Positions 43,201-52,522 of a stretch of DNA of 64,000 nucleotides are shown here, one piece after another. The notes under the pieces were generated by a model. It worked only from the letters and a program-made list of their open reading frames with translations. It was not told the origin of the DNA and did not search any database. Position 1 is the first letter of the stretch; each line of letters begins with the position of its first letter. Source of the DNA: Arthrobacter sp. ov118 (lineage in GTDB: Bacteria > Actinomycetota > Actinomycetes > Actinomycetales > Micrococcaceae); contig NZ_FPAY01000011.1 in NCBI RefSeq assembly GCF_900116495.1, forward strand, positions 117,445 to 181,444, given 5' to 3'. Made by a program: the position numbers and the translations under genes.

Positions 43201-44130
43201 CTATTGCTGGTCCGTCGTGACCCGAAGAAGGATTCGTTTGGCTCGTTCAGTGACGGGTCGGTCAACCAATTGTCCAGCTACCTGAACTGCCCTTCCTTCC
43301 GCCTCAACGACCGACCGTGCCCAGGAGATCTCCTCTTCGGTTGGCGCGAATGCCGCCCTGACCGTGCTTAACTGTCCCGGATGGATGCACAGCTTTCCAC
43401 CAAACCCAAAGTTCCGTGAAAGTCGCGCTGACTGGGCTATCTGGGAAGAGTCACTGATTTCCGTTGACGGGGTATCCAGCGGGGCAGCAATGCCAGCTAC
43501 GCGTGATGCCACGACAATTTGGGATCGAGCATGATCCAGGAAGCGATCACCCCCGTCAGCGTTTACGTCCAAGGCGTAGTCAAGGGCGCCAAACGCCAGC
43601 CGCGTTATCCCGGGAATCCTTGCAATGTCTACTGCGTGGTGTATCCCGGTGGCCGATTCGATCAGCGGAACGATGGCCTGATCTGCTGGAAATTGCTTAC
43701 GGAGCTGGGCCAGAAGTTCTGGATCTTCGGCCTTGGGCAAAATTAGCCCCAGCAGTCCGTGCGCTGCAGATGCGGCGAGGTCGAGCAGCGCCGTGATTTC
43801 GTGCTCATGTCTGGCTGAGTTAACGGGATTGACCCGCACCAGAGCGCTCACCCCGCCCCCGGCCATGCCCTCTACGGCTGAGGTGAGGGCCGCAGCCTTA
43901 TCGTCTGCGGCTACGGCGTCCTCTAGATCAATAATCACCACGTCTGCCCCCGATGCGGCCGCCTTGACGAACCTTTCGGGGCGGTCACCTGGTACGAATA
44001 GAGCCGTGACGGCCGCCGCGACAACCTCAGCTCCGGTAGCGGCCAACAAGGGTTCTGCAACTGCCCTAGTGCTTTCTGCGGCGCTGGGCAGTGTGGATGG
44101 ATCAGATCGGGTTGGTTCCTGTGCTGTCAT
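43201..44130 (-). CDS. CitE-like CoA-ester lyase (HpcH/HpaI family), copy 1
   Basis: A 309-residue TIM-barrel lyase of the CitE/malyl-CoA lyase type. FVPGDRPERFVKAAASGADVVIIDLEDAV, VRVNPVNS, LILPKAEDPE, PLIESATGIHHAV and GKLCIHPGQL contain the Mg2+ ligands and the CoA-binding Arg. It should cleave malyl- or citramalyl-like CoA esters. A 35-residue N-terminal extension precedes the barrel. AAAGGAGA precedes the ATG. It is separated from the next lyase pair by 250 bases. Confidence 0.88.
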   Translation of the reverse strand: MTAQEPTRSDPSTLPSAAESTRAVAEPLLAATGAEVVAAAVTALFVPGDRPERFVKAAASGADVVIIDLEDAVAADDKAAALTSAVEGMAGGGVSALVRVNPVNSARHEHEITALLDLAASAAHGLLGLILPKAEDPELLAQLRKQFPADQAIVPLIESATGIHHAVDIARIPGITRLAFGALDYALDVNADGGDRFLDHARSQIVVASRVAGIAAPLDTPSTEISDSSQIAQSARLSRNFGFGGKLCIHPGQLSTVRAAFAPTEEEISWARSVVEAEGRAVQVAGQLVDRPVTERAKRILLRVTTDQQ

Positions 44131-44385
44131 GCCTTTATCTCCTTTGACTTACTGCGACCGGTTATCGGTTCAGGCCTTCCGGCTTTGTTCTGTATTGGAT
44201 TGTTGCGTGGCGAGCTAGGAACACCAGCAAAGCGGCTTTTGCCTACTCCGTCTCGCCCGCCGCGCATCAGGTGGCGGTACAAGAAATCGCGATAGGCTTC
44301 CCGGTGACCGTCCGCCCGGGCAAGGCGGCCCGAGGCTGTACGGTTCAATCGTTCCGACTCCTCATCGCTCGGATCCTGGGACTAT

Positions 44386-45348
44386 TCAGGAGATGGGCGT
44401 CAGCAGCGTCCCGTCAGCAATGAACCGCCTGAGGTTTGCGAGGGTAAGTTCCGCCATTGCATGACGTGTTTCTTGTGTTCCGCTTGCGAGATGGGGCAGC
44501 AGGACCACGTTGTTGAGGGCCAGCAACTCTTTAGGTACTTTGGGCTCTTCAGCGAAGACGTCCAGGCCTGCTCCTCCGAGCCTTCCCTCAAGCAGAGCCT
44601 GCACGAGCGATGACTCGTCGATTACGGATCCTCGGGCAATATTGATGAGATATCCATTGGGTCCGAGCGCATCGATGACTTCTGCGTCAACGACACCCTC
44701 CGTCTGCTGGCCACCGGAGGTTGCGACTATCAGCACGTCCGACATGGCAGCGAGCTTTGCCGGGGAGTCGGCGTGCACATAAGCGACGTCATCCACCCGG
44801 CGGCGGTTGTGATAGCTGATAGTGCAATCAAAGGCCTCGAGGCGGCGCGCGATGACCCTTCCGATTCGACCGAGGCCGAGAATGCCTACTCTCTTCCCAC
44901 TGGCTTTCGTGGTCAGCGGGAAGTGGCCTTTGGTTGCCCAATCTCCGTTGCGCACGTAGCGATCAGCGGCGCTTGTCCGCCGGAGCACGTCAAGATACAG
45001 GGCCACTGCAGTGTCAGCGACGCAGTCGTTTAGAACGTCAGGCGTGTTGCTAATGGCGATGCCGCGTTCCCGGGCTTGGGCTACGTCGGTTGTGTCATGC
45101 CCAACGCCTAAATGCACAACAGCCTGGAGCCCAGTCAGTTCGCGCATCAGTTCCGTCCCCACACCGAAGCGGCCGGAAGTTACCACAACCTGAAAATTCC
45201 CTCCTCGGAGTCGCAGGAACTCCTTTCGCTCCTCGGGGAGATCTGGAAGTCGCACTGCTCGGTACCGGTCTTTGAGGGCATCCTTCAAAGCAGGCATCAG
45301 GGGCCCTACCTGAAGGACGGCAATTGTTGGAGTCGAGGCAGGGTTCAT
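44386..45348 (-). CDS. D-2-hydroxyacid dehydrogenase
   Basis: A 320-residue NAD-dependent dehydrogenase. GILGLGRIGRVIARRL is the dinucleotide motif, INIARGSVIDE holds the catalytic Arg, DVFAEEP the Glu and LLPHLASGT the His. The block VVHLGVGHDTTDV replaces the more usual NxGVG-N-D. The start overlaps the upstream lyase stop (ATGA), so the two act together, plausibly on glyoxylate or a 2-keto acid released by the lyase. Confidence 0.9.
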   Translation of the reverse strand: MNPASTPTIAVLQVGPLMPALKDALKDRYRAVRLPDLPEERKEFLRLRGGNFQVVVTSGRFGVGTELMRELTGLQAVVHLGVGHDTTDVAQARERGIAISNTPDVLNDCVADTAVALYLDVLRRTSAADRYVRNGDWATKGHFPLTTKASGKRVGILGLGRIGRVIARRLEAFDCTISYHNRRRVDDVAYVHADSPAKLAAMSDVLIVATSGGQQTEGVVDAEVIDALGPNGYLINIARGSVIDESSLVQALLEGRLGGAGLDVFAEEPKVPKELLALNNVVLLPHLASGTQETRHAMAELTLANLRRFIADGTLLTPIS

Positions 45349-46238
45349 GCGGTCGTAGCCGAGGCCAGTCCGAGATCACTGATCAGTGCTTCGAGAGCGA
45401 GGATGCGGTGGGCGTCCCGTACGTGGAGGCTTTCGGTCATCTGTCCGTCAACAACGATGACGCTTTCCCCGGCTGTCAGTGCTTGTTGGTAGGCAGCGAC
45501 GACGGTACGGGCATGTTCTACCTCCGCCCGTGAAGGCCCGAATGCGGCGTTGGCCGGCTCGATCTGTGCTGGGTGGATCACTGTCTTGCCATCAAAGCCC
45601 ATGTCACGGCCCTGCTGTGCTTCGGCGACAAAGCCCTCATGATCGGTGATGTTGTTGTAGACCCCGTCCAGGATGGTTTTTCCCGCAGCTTTGGTTGCAA
45701 GGACGGCGAGGGACAAGGCAGTCAGGATGGGAGCTCGACCCGGTCTGGACACACCGTGAATGTCATTGATGAGGTCATTGGTACCGATCACGAGCGCAGC
45801 CAGGCGATCGCTTGCTGAAGCTATTTCTTCCGCTCTCAGAAACGAGCCAGGTGTTTCGATCATCACCCACAGCTTCAGTCCGTCAGGGGCCTGTTGGCGT
45901 TCCAGCTCACGAGTCAGCCGCTTGACTTCCTCACCGGTTTCGACTTTGGGGACGAGCACACCATCTGCTCCGGAGACGATTACAGCCGCCAGATCGGCGT
46001 CATGCCATTGAGTACCAAGCCCGTTGACCCGGATCACGATCTCCCGTGGTGCATAGGTGCCGGAGGCGACTGCATCGCACACCCGGGAGCGGGAGGCGAC
46101 TTTGGCATCGTCGCCGACGGCGTCTTCCAGATCGAAGACGAGCACATCGGCCGGCAGGGACTTGGCTTTCTCCATCGCTCGATGGTTGTTGCCGGGAACA
46201 TAGAGGGCCGAGCGGCGCGGACGTACCTCAGAGGTCAT
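45345..46238 (-). CDS. CitE-like CoA-ester lyase, copy 2
   Basis: A 297-residue CitE-type lyase: LYVPGNNHRAMEKAKSLPADVLVFDLEDAV, VIRVNGLGTQWHDADL, VPKVETGEEV and GKTVIHPAQIEPANA. It should release acetyl-CoA (or propanoyl-CoA) and a 2-keto acid from a hydroxyacyl-CoA. It is coupled to the hydroxyacid dehydrogenase gene. Confidence 0.9.
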   Translation of the reverse strand: MTSEVRPRRSALYVPGNNHRAMEKAKSLPADVLVFDLEDAVGDDAKVASRSRVCDAVASGTYAPREIVIRVNGLGTQWHDADLAAVIVSGADGVLVPKVETGEEVKRLTRELERQQAPDGLKLWVMIETPGSFLRAEEIASASDRLAALVIGTNDLINDIHGVSRPGRAPILTALSLAVLATKAAGKTILDGVYNNITDHEGFVAEAQQGRDMGFDGKTVIHPAQIEPANAAFGPSRAEVEHARTVVAAYQQALTAGESVIVVDGQMTESLHVRDAHRILALEALISDLGLASATTA

Positions 46239-46460
46239 GTCTATCAGGTCACTTTCAATGGAGGAAGGGTAGTTTCGGCCGTGGTCCTGAGAGCATCACC
46301 CGGTGGACGCTCACTGGCAGTGTGGCCATGACGAGGGGGAGGCGGCGGGGCAGTTTCGTTGCGATTGTCGGCGGCCCGGGTGGCCGCCATTCCTGCCCCG
46401 CCGGGTCTGGGAGGGGAAGTTGCCAGCTGACGGGGTCGCAGCAGTGAAGAGAGCCGCGTT

Positions 46461-46814
46461 CTAGGCCTGAACACGGTCCTGGCAAATGCGGGGGTCAATT
46501 CTCCAGATGTCTATTCCGTCGCCAAGGTGAATGAGCATCCTTCCCTGTCCCCGGGTCAGGTGGATCCATATAGTGCTGCCATCTGCAGTTGCTTCGTCTA
46601 CGTAGCCGTTGCCCAAGACGGAACTTCCACGACGAAGTTCTACCAGTTCCCGGCGCCACAAGTATTTCCACTGCTTCATCAATAGCGGTTGGCGGCTGTG
46701 CCTTTGCTCTTCGACGGTGCGAGACCGCGTTGCCAATTTCCGGTTCGGCGTCGCGGGCCTAGCGTTATGTTCAGGGCCAGTGACGCCGGAGCCCGAGCTC
46801 TGAGTTTTATTCAT
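46461..46814 (-). CDS. Small barrel-like protein, family copy 3
   Basis: A 117-residue member with a 45-residue basic N-terminal extension and then the family core (ELVELRRGSS, NGYVDEATADGSTIWIHL, GQGRMLIHLGDGIDIWRIDP). It shares the minus strand with the lyases and the transporter and lies between them. GGAGGGAG precedes the ATG. Function unknown. Confidence 0.65.
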   Translation of the reverse strand: MNKTQSSGSGVTGPEHNARPATPNRKLATRSRTVEEQRHSRQPLLMKQWKYLWRRELVELRRGSSVLGNGYVDEATADGSTIWIHLTRGQGRMLIHLGDGIDIWRIDPRICQDRVQA

Positions 46815-46944
46815 TCTGATCTCCCTCCGCTTCGGGACGGACCCTGAGTGGGTGTCGCAACTCGTTGTTCTAGAACGGGTTGCAACACCCCTCTTGATTT
46901 GCCTTTAGCTGCTGCGGGGACAGGTCCGTTGGCCGCGCCTGCTG

Positions 46945-47223
46945 TTAGTCGTCCTGCTCTTGAATGTTGGTCGTGAAGTACGAGCTCAAGAGGGAGCTGA
47001 TGCACACCACGGCTGCTGCGCCGAATGCCCAGGGTGCAACGTACTTGTCCACATTGGTAATGAGGCCGCCGGAGCCTATGATCAGGCCGATTCCTTGGCC
47101 GGCTACAACGATGATTCCGGCGACGATGACGAGCAGCAGCGATGCGGTGAAGACTGTCTGGATGATCTTGGCCGGCATTGATGTCCGTGCCGGGGCTGGG
47201 GGAGCGGTTTGTTTGATGGTCAT
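46945..47223 (-). CDS. Tiny two-helix membrane protein with the DctM-like transporter
   Basis: A 92-residue membrane protein with two predicted segments (about residues 22-44 and 60-82) and a charged C-terminus. It follows the large permease after 22 bases and has AAGGAGGA upstream. It may replace the DctQ small subunit of a TRAP-like carrier, though DctQ normally has four helices and is about 150 residues long. Confidence 0.65.
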   Translation of the reverse strand: MTIKQTAPPAPARTSMPAKIIQTVFTASLLLVIVAGIIVVAGQGIGLIIGSGGLITNVDKYVAPWAFGAAAVVCISSLLSSYFTTNIQEQDD

Positions 47224-47245
47224 TTGCTGTTCCTCCTTGGTGTTC

Positions 47246-48589
47246 TCAGGCGATCGGCAGTGCGCCGGAGCCTATGAGCACGCCGAGTGCGATAAATGGG
47301 AGCACGTACAGGGTGACAAGTGGAAGGAAGGTCTTTACGGGGTCGACCTTTGCCTGGCTGGCGGCGATGTAGATGGGGGCGCCTGCGGGGGGAGAAGCTC
47401 CTTCGGTGGAAGCGAAAATGAGGATCGCGGCGATGGCTGCGACAGGTGCGATGCCCGCGGCGGTGAGGGCCGTGAACGCGACGCTGCCGAGGGTGGCCGT
47501 TGTGGCGGCGGCGGGCAACGGGCCGGCGACAAGGACCATGACGACGCCAACGACGATGAGCAAGACGATCGGGTTGGCGTTGAAGCTACCTAGGATCTTG
47601 TTCATCGACTCGGCCAGCCCGAGCTTGGTCAGCACTTCCGAGGCGGCGAAGGCAAAGAGCACCGTGGCGCCGACAGCGACGTAGGACGGGGCGGTGCTGG
47701 CGGCCAGCCGGGCAACTTCCTTGGGCTTGTGGGGAAGTTTCTTAATACCCAGGGCTGCGGTGAGGACGAGCATCAGTACCGGTATCCAGACCACGATATT
47801 GATGGCTTTCAGGGCCGTGGCACCAACGTGAACGGTGAGGAACTCGTTGACCGGGCCGACGGTGATCAGCAGCGGCACCAGGATTCCGAGGAACACCAGC
47901 AGGGTGAGGTAGCCGTTGCGGAAGGCAGTGGAGAACTTGACCAGTTCAGATCGGTCTACTGCGCCGACGCGGTGTCGCCGGATGAAAAAGAAGGTCACGA
48001 TAAGGCGGTAAACCATGATCCAGGCAGCGGCCAACATCAGGGGGACAAACACGCTCCCGAGGCTGGCGAAGGGTGCGACGGCACTCATGCCGAGCAGAAT
48101 CAGCAAGGAGGGGCTGGGTGGGATGACGTGGCCGAGGCCGGCGTTGCCGGCGACCATGGTGGCCGCTACGTGACTGGGCCACCCGGATTTCTTCATCCAG
48201 GGAACAGTGACGGCGCCGACGGCTGCGGCGTTCGCCGATCCGCCGTGGGAGACGGATCCGAACAGGCCGGAGGCGATGGTGGAAACGTACCCTGCACCGC
48301 CGGGGACGCGGCCGAGGACTGAGTTGAGGATGTCGATCTGCCGGTGGATGATTCCGGTGAGTTCGAAGAGCATGCCCATGAACACGAACGCGACGACGGA
48401 GAACACAATGGGGTTCATGGCTGCTGCGGTGAAGGATTCCCATGCAACGGCAGGAGCCGCGGCGCCGGCGAAGAGGCACAGCACCACGAAGGAGATCACC
48501 ATGGATTCACTGACGCTGCGCTTGAAAACCGTGATGAGTAGTACGACCGCTGCCAGGTAGGTGAGGAGGGCAATGATGGAGAGATCCAT
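47246..48589 (-). CDS. DctM-like TRAP transporter large permease
   Basis: A 447-residue membrane protein with about 11-12 segments. SHGGSANAAAVGAVTVPWMKKSG and GNAGLGHVIPPSPSLLILLGMSA, and GPLPAAATTATLGSVAFTALTAAGIAP later, are the hallmark loops of the ion-transporter/TRAP large subunit. No DctP binding protein is present near it. With a CoA-transferase upstream, the substrate is probably a dicarboxylate. Confidence 0.85.
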   Translation of the reverse strand: MDLSIIALLTYLAAVVLLITVFKRSVSESMVISFVVLCLFAGAAAPAVAWESFTAAAMNPIVFSVVAFVFMGMLFELTGIIHRQIDILNSVLGRVPGGAGYVSTIASGLFGSVSHGGSANAAAVGAVTVPWMKKSGWPSHVAATMVAGNAGLGHVIPPSPSLLILLGMSAVAPFASLGSVFVPLMLAAAWIMVYRLIVTFFFIRRHRVGAVDRSELVKFSTAFRNGYLTLLVFLGILVPLLITVGPVNEFLTVHVGATALKAINIVVWIPVLMLVLTAALGIKKLPHKPKEVARLAASTAPSYVAVGATVLFAFAASEVLTKLGLAESMNKILGSFNANPIVLLIVVGVVMVLVAGPLPAAATTATLGSVAFTALTAAGIAPVAAIAAILIFASTEGASPPAGAPIYIAASQAKVDPVKTFLPLVTLYVLPFIALGVLIGSGALPIA

Positions 48590-48640
48590 TAGTTCATCCC
48601 TTCCGGGTGTACGGGCGCGGTGGCGTGGACTTTAGTCGAT

Positions 48641-49834
48641 TCAGATGACATGGCGGTCCCTCAGCTCTGCAACGTCGTTGTCGGTGAGGCCGAGCAGTTC
48701 CCCGTACACTTCATAGTTGTCCGCGCCGACCGCCCTGCCTAGGTAGCGGATCACGCCGGGTGTTTTGGACATCCGGGCCACTGGCGCCTGGACGCGCATC
48801 TCGTCGAGGTCATCGTCCTTGACTGTGACGAACGTGCCGCGGGCTTTGACGTGGGGATCCTGCATCAGCTGCTCGGCGTCATACACGGGACCGGCGGCGA
48901 CGCCGGCGGCGTCGAATTCGGCGAGGACCTTGTCGAGGGGCCGTTCGCCGATCCAGTCGGCGATCAGACCGTCAACCATGTCGCGGTTGGCGATGCGGCG
49001 CAGCGGGTCGGCGTATTCGGGGTCGTCCCGCAGTTCGGTGCGCCCGATGGCGTCGAAGACTTTTAGTGCAATGGACTGTGAGCTGCCTGAGAGCGCGATC
49101 CAGCGCCCGTCGGCGGTTTTGTACGTGTTACGCGGGACGCTGATGGACCATTTGTTTCCGACGCGGCTGGAGATCTTTCCCAGCTGGTCGTATACCAAGG
49201 TGGCCTGTTCGGCAAAGCGGGCGAGCGGTTCCAGCAGGCTCAGGTCAATGAATTGACCTTCGCCGGTCCGTTCGCGGTGGAGCAGCGCTGCGCTTACTGC
49301 AAACGCTCCATGAACGGCGGCGGTGCAGTCGGCGAGCATGAATCCCGGCAGGGTCGGCGGGCCGTCGGCTTCACCGGTGATGTGTGCGAATCCACTCATC
49401 GCTTCCATGATGGTGCCGAAGCCTGGCTTGTCGCTGTTCGGGCCGGTGCTGCCGTATCCAGTGACATGGATCATGATGAGTTTGTCGTTCAGGGCGGACA
49501 GATCTTCCCACGTCAGGCCCCAGCGCTCCAGCGTGGAGGGTCTGGTGTTGACGATGACCACGTCGACCTCGGCTGCGAGGCGACGGAACAGTTCCTGGGC
49601 GGCTTGTTCGCGGAGATTCAGGGAGACGGTGCGCTTATTGCGTCCCAGGCTCTTCCACATCAGGTTAATGTCGTCTTTATTGGCACCCCACTGCCGGATT
49701 GGGTCTCCCGTTCCCGGCATTTCGACCTTGATAACGTCGGCCCCATATTCAGCCATGTAGGTAGCAATCATCGGACCGGCAACCAGCGAGGCCGCGTCCA
49801 GGACTTTGATGCCTTCGAAGGCCCCGGCGCTCAC
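48641..49834 (-). CDS. Class III CoA-transferase, second copy
   Basis: A 397-residue CaiB/BaiF-type enzyme. KVLDAASLVAGPMIATYMAEYGADVIKVE opens it; RNKRTVSLNLREQ, VVIVNTRPSTLERWGL and the likely catalytic Asp in GFMLADCTAAVHGAF follow. GTG start overlaps the lyase stop (GTGA). Coupling to a CitE-like lyase fits a two-step route: activation of a hydroxy dicarboxylate as CoA ester, then cleavage. Confidence 0.92.
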   Translation of the reverse strand: MSAGAFEGIKVLDAASLVAGPMIATYMAEYGADVIKVEMPGTGDPIRQWGANKDDINLMWKSLGRNKRTVSLNLREQAAQELFRRLAAEVDVVIVNTRPSTLERWGLTWEDLSALNDKLIMIHVTGYGSTGPNSDKPGFGTIMEAMSGFAHITGEADGPPTLPGFMLADCTAAVHGAFAVSAALLHRERTGEGQFIDLSLLEPLARFAEQATLVYDQLGKISSRVGNKWSISVPRNTYKTADGRWIALSGSSQSIALKVFDAIGRTELRDDPEYADPLRRIANRDMVDGLIADWIGERPLDKVLAEFDAAGVAAGPVYDAEQLMQDPHVKARGTFVTVKDDDLDEMRVQAPVARMSKTPGVIRYLGRAVGADNYEVYGELLGLTDNDVAELRDRHVI

Positions 49835-50721
49835 AGTGCGGCCTCGACGGTCGTGGCGGATGCGACGATCTTGCGTGCCCGGTGCACTACGGGGTAGTCA
49901 ACCAGCCGGCCGTCGACGACGACGGCTGCAATGCCGTTCTTCTCGGCGGCGGTGAATGCCTTGATGATGTTCATTGCTTGTTCTACTTCCTCCCCGGAGG
50001 GGGCGAACCCTTCCTGGGCGATGGGGACTTGCGAGGGGTGGATGAGCATTTTGCCGGCTAGCCCGAGGCTGCGGGCCTGGCGGCACTGTGCCAGAAGGGC
50101 GTCGGGGTTTCGGACTCCGAGGAACGGGCCGTCCAGCGGGGGGTTGACTCCTGCGATGCGGCACGCCAGGACGAGCGATGAGCGGGCGAAGAGGAGTTCT
50201 TGGGCGTCGGGGGTGTGGTCGATACAGTGGATGCCGACATCCAGCATGTAGTCCACGAATCCGAAGATTGCTGTTTCGATCCGTGCCGACGCCCGGAGGA
50301 TTTCCACGGCGTTGTAGACACCGGCGGCGGTTTCGATCAGGGGGATGATGCGCGTCTGTCCCTCGGGGACGCCTGCGCTGCGTTCGGCTTCGGCCAGGTA
50401 AGACTCGACGAGGCGGACGCTGTCGGCGTCGTCGGTTTTGGGCAGGACGATGCCGTTCAGGTGCGGGTGCATGATCGCCGCGACGTCCTCGGCCGTCCGC
50501 CCGGTGGAGACGGAGTTGACGCGGACGAACACCGGGTAGTCGGCGAAGGCATCAGCGGCGATCGATGTGAACGCGTCAGCCCTGGCACTGGTTTTCAGTG
50601 CGTCGCTGACGGCGTCCTCGAGGTCGATGACAGCGGCGTCTGCGCCGGTCGCGGCAATTTTCGCGATTTTGGCCGGCTCCGTGGCGGGGCAGAACAACAG
50701 TGTTCGCAAGGGGGTGGGCAT
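49831..50721 (-). CDS. CitE-like CoA-ester lyase, copy 3
   Basis: A 296-residue CitE-type lyase. LFCPATEPAKIAKIAATGADAAVIDLEDAV, VRVNSVSTGRT, VLPKTDDAD, PLIETAAGVYNAVEI and GKMLIHPSQV carry the expected residues. Coupled to the CoA-transferase by GTGA. It is the best candidate for a citramalyl-CoA or malyl-CoA lyase in the 48-55 kb module. Confidence 0.9.
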   Translation of the reverse strand: MPTPLRTLLFCPATEPAKIAKIAATGADAAVIDLEDAVSDALKTSARADAFTSIAADAFADYPVFVRVNSVSTGRTAEDVAAIMHPHLNGIVLPKTDDADSVRLVESYLAEAERSAGVPEGQTRIIPLIETAAGVYNAVEILRASARIETAIFGFVDYMLDVGIHCIDHTPDAQELLFARSSLVLACRIAGVNPPLDGPFLGVRNPDALLAQCRQARSLGLAGKMLIHPSQVPIAQEGFAPSGEEVEQAMNIIKAFTAAEKNGIAAVVVDGRLVDYPVVHRARKIVASATTVEAAL

Positions 50722-51289
50722 GGGGGGCCTTTCGAATGTGGGCCGCGGCGGTGCGGTCCTGTGCTGTTGCCGACTCCGGGGTGTGCTCTGTGCCGGCAGA
50801 GGGGCTTGCCGCGCGCTGCGGGGGTCGGGCGTGTGTTGCGGGCTCCGGTGCTGGGGGACTGGTCCTTGTGAGTCCGTGTCGGTCCTTGCGCAGCATCGTA
50901 AAGGTTGTGGGGGCTGGTGCCGGTTCCCGCCGGATGGGCGAAAAGTCCGGAATGTTAGCGGTCCCGTTCGGGTCTTCCGTAAGGCTGCTTTGCCTAAGGG
51001 GACCGTGATGAGATTTCGCTACGCTCGGATATTGGATCCAAAATCCAACATCCAAAAAAGAGATTAGTGCGTTGTGACCCTAAACACAAGTACCTATTTT
51101 CGAGTTCATTGGTCGGGGCCCTCGCCTCGCGGACCAGGCCGCGGGCACGATTTTGGGCGCGCAACAGCCACGCTGGGCGCAGGCCCATGGAAGCTGGATG
51201 GAGCCTTCGTGCAAGCCCCAGCGGCCCCGCACCACGGCGTGAGCAGGCGGTCCGGTGACCCTTCGGGGCCAGACTCATCGGAGTTCTTG
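50722..51289. other. Control region of the CoA-transferase/lyase operon
   Basis: About 570 bases. It holds the operator-like sequence at 51032-51056 and no credible gene. An upstream leader of about 310 bases separates that site from the lyase start, longer than usual. Confidence 0.45.
51032..51056. promoter_or_regulatory. GntR operator candidate, site 1
   Basis: TTGGATCCAAAATCCA followed by acATCCAAA. It matches the site at 53465-53489 at 23 of 25 positions. The FadR/FCD-type regulator at 53536 is the obvious binding partner. Confidence 0.7.
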
Positions 51290-52522
51290 TTAGCTGCTCA
51301 TGACGGAGGCTTGTGCCGTTGACGTTGAGGGGTTGACGACGCCCGCTTGGGCGAGCTGGGCGATGTCGTCATAGGAGAGGTGGAGGAGCCGGCTGAGGAC
51401 GTCGCCGGTGTCGTGTCCCAAGGAGGGTGCTGGTACTGGTCCCTGGGTGCCGGTGCTGAAGCTCAGCGGGCTTCGGGGTGCCAGTACGCGGCCGACGCCG
51501 TCCTGCTCGATGCTGGCGAACAGCGGGTTGGCTTCCGAGCACCGGGGGTCTTCTGCCACAAGCTGTCGGAAATCCCGGTAAACCCCGTAGAGGGCGCCGG
51601 CTTCGGTGAGAGCCGCTTCAGCATCAGCCAGGCTGCGGGCTGCGAACCATGGGGCCAGCAGGTCCGAGATGGCACCCCTGGCGGCGTAGCGCCCGCCATC
51701 GGTATCGAGGTCGGCTCCCAGTAATTGGCCGAGTTTGTCCAGGTCGCTGGAGAGCCCAGTCGCGTTTTTGATCGCGTTCCACTGCCGGGGGGTCATGGCC
51801 GCAATCATGATTTGCCGTCCGTCGGTGGTGCGGAAGTCACGACCGTAGGCGCCGTAGACGTAGTTACCGTCCGGACCGCGCGAGTGGTCGTTGATTTGAG
51901 CGTCGGCCACGTAGCCAAGGTTCGCGACGGTGGCAAGCATGACGTCGGAGAGGGCGAGGCTGACCTTCTGTCCCAGCCCTGTGGCGGCGCGTGACCTTTC
52001 GGCGGCCAGGATCGCCACGCTCAGGTACAGGCCTGCGGTGATGTCCCATGCCGGCAGGACATGGTTGACCGGTTCCTCGGTCGTCCCCGTGGCCGTGGGG
52101 AACCCGCTGGAGGGGTTGACGGTGTAGTCCACCGCCGGGGAGCCGTCGTGGTTGCCTGTGAGTTCAACAACGATCAGGTCTCCCCGGCCGCGGCGCAGCC
52201 GCTCGTAGTCCAGCCAACCGCGTGCCGGGAGGTTGGTGACCAAGATGCCCGCGTCGCGGATGAGGGCAGAAGCAAGGGCCTGGCCTTGCTCGGACTTGAG
52301 GTTGAGCGTCACGGATTGCTTGGACTTGTTCAGGCTGGCCCAGTAGATGCTCTGCCCCGAAGGTGCCAAGGGCCACCGGTTGAAGTCGACGTTTCCGGAC
52401 AGCGGGTCGATGCGGATAACTTCAGCCCCCAGCTGGGCCAGGGTCATTCCGGCGAAGGGCGCCGCGACGAACGCGGAGACCTCGACGATGCGCAGGCCGG
52501 TCAGCGGGCCGACGGAGCTCAC
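51290..52522 (-). CDS. Class III CoA-transferase, third copy
   Basis: A 410-residue CaiB/BaiF enzyme. LRIVEVSAFVAAPFAGMTLAQLGAEVIRID, LNKSKQSVTLNLKSEQG, and the likely catalytic Asp in HVLPAWDITAGLYLSV are visible. GTG start overlaps the enoyl-CoA hydratase stop (GTGA). It should activate an unsaturated or hydroxy acid for the hydratases around it. Confidence 0.92.
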   Translation of the reverse strand: MSSVGPLTGLRIVEVSAFVAAPFAGMTLAQLGAEVIRIDPLSGNVDFNRWPLAPSGQSIYWASLNKSKQSVTLNLKSEQGQALASALIRDAGILVTNLPARGWLDYERLRRGRGDLIVVELTGNHDGSPAVDYTVNPSSGFPTATGTTEEPVNHVLPAWDITAGLYLSVAILAAERSRAATGLGQKVSLALSDVMLATVANLGYVADAQINDHSRGPDGNYVYGAYGRDFRTTDGRQIMIAAMTPRQWNAIKNATGLSSDLDKLGQLLGADLDTDGGRYAARGAISDLLAPWFAARSLADAEAALTEAGALYGVYRDFRQLVAEDPRCSEANPLFASIEQDGVGRVLAPRSPLSFSTGTQGPVPAPSLGHDTGDVLSRLLHLSYDDIAQLAQAGVVNPSTSTAQASVMSS

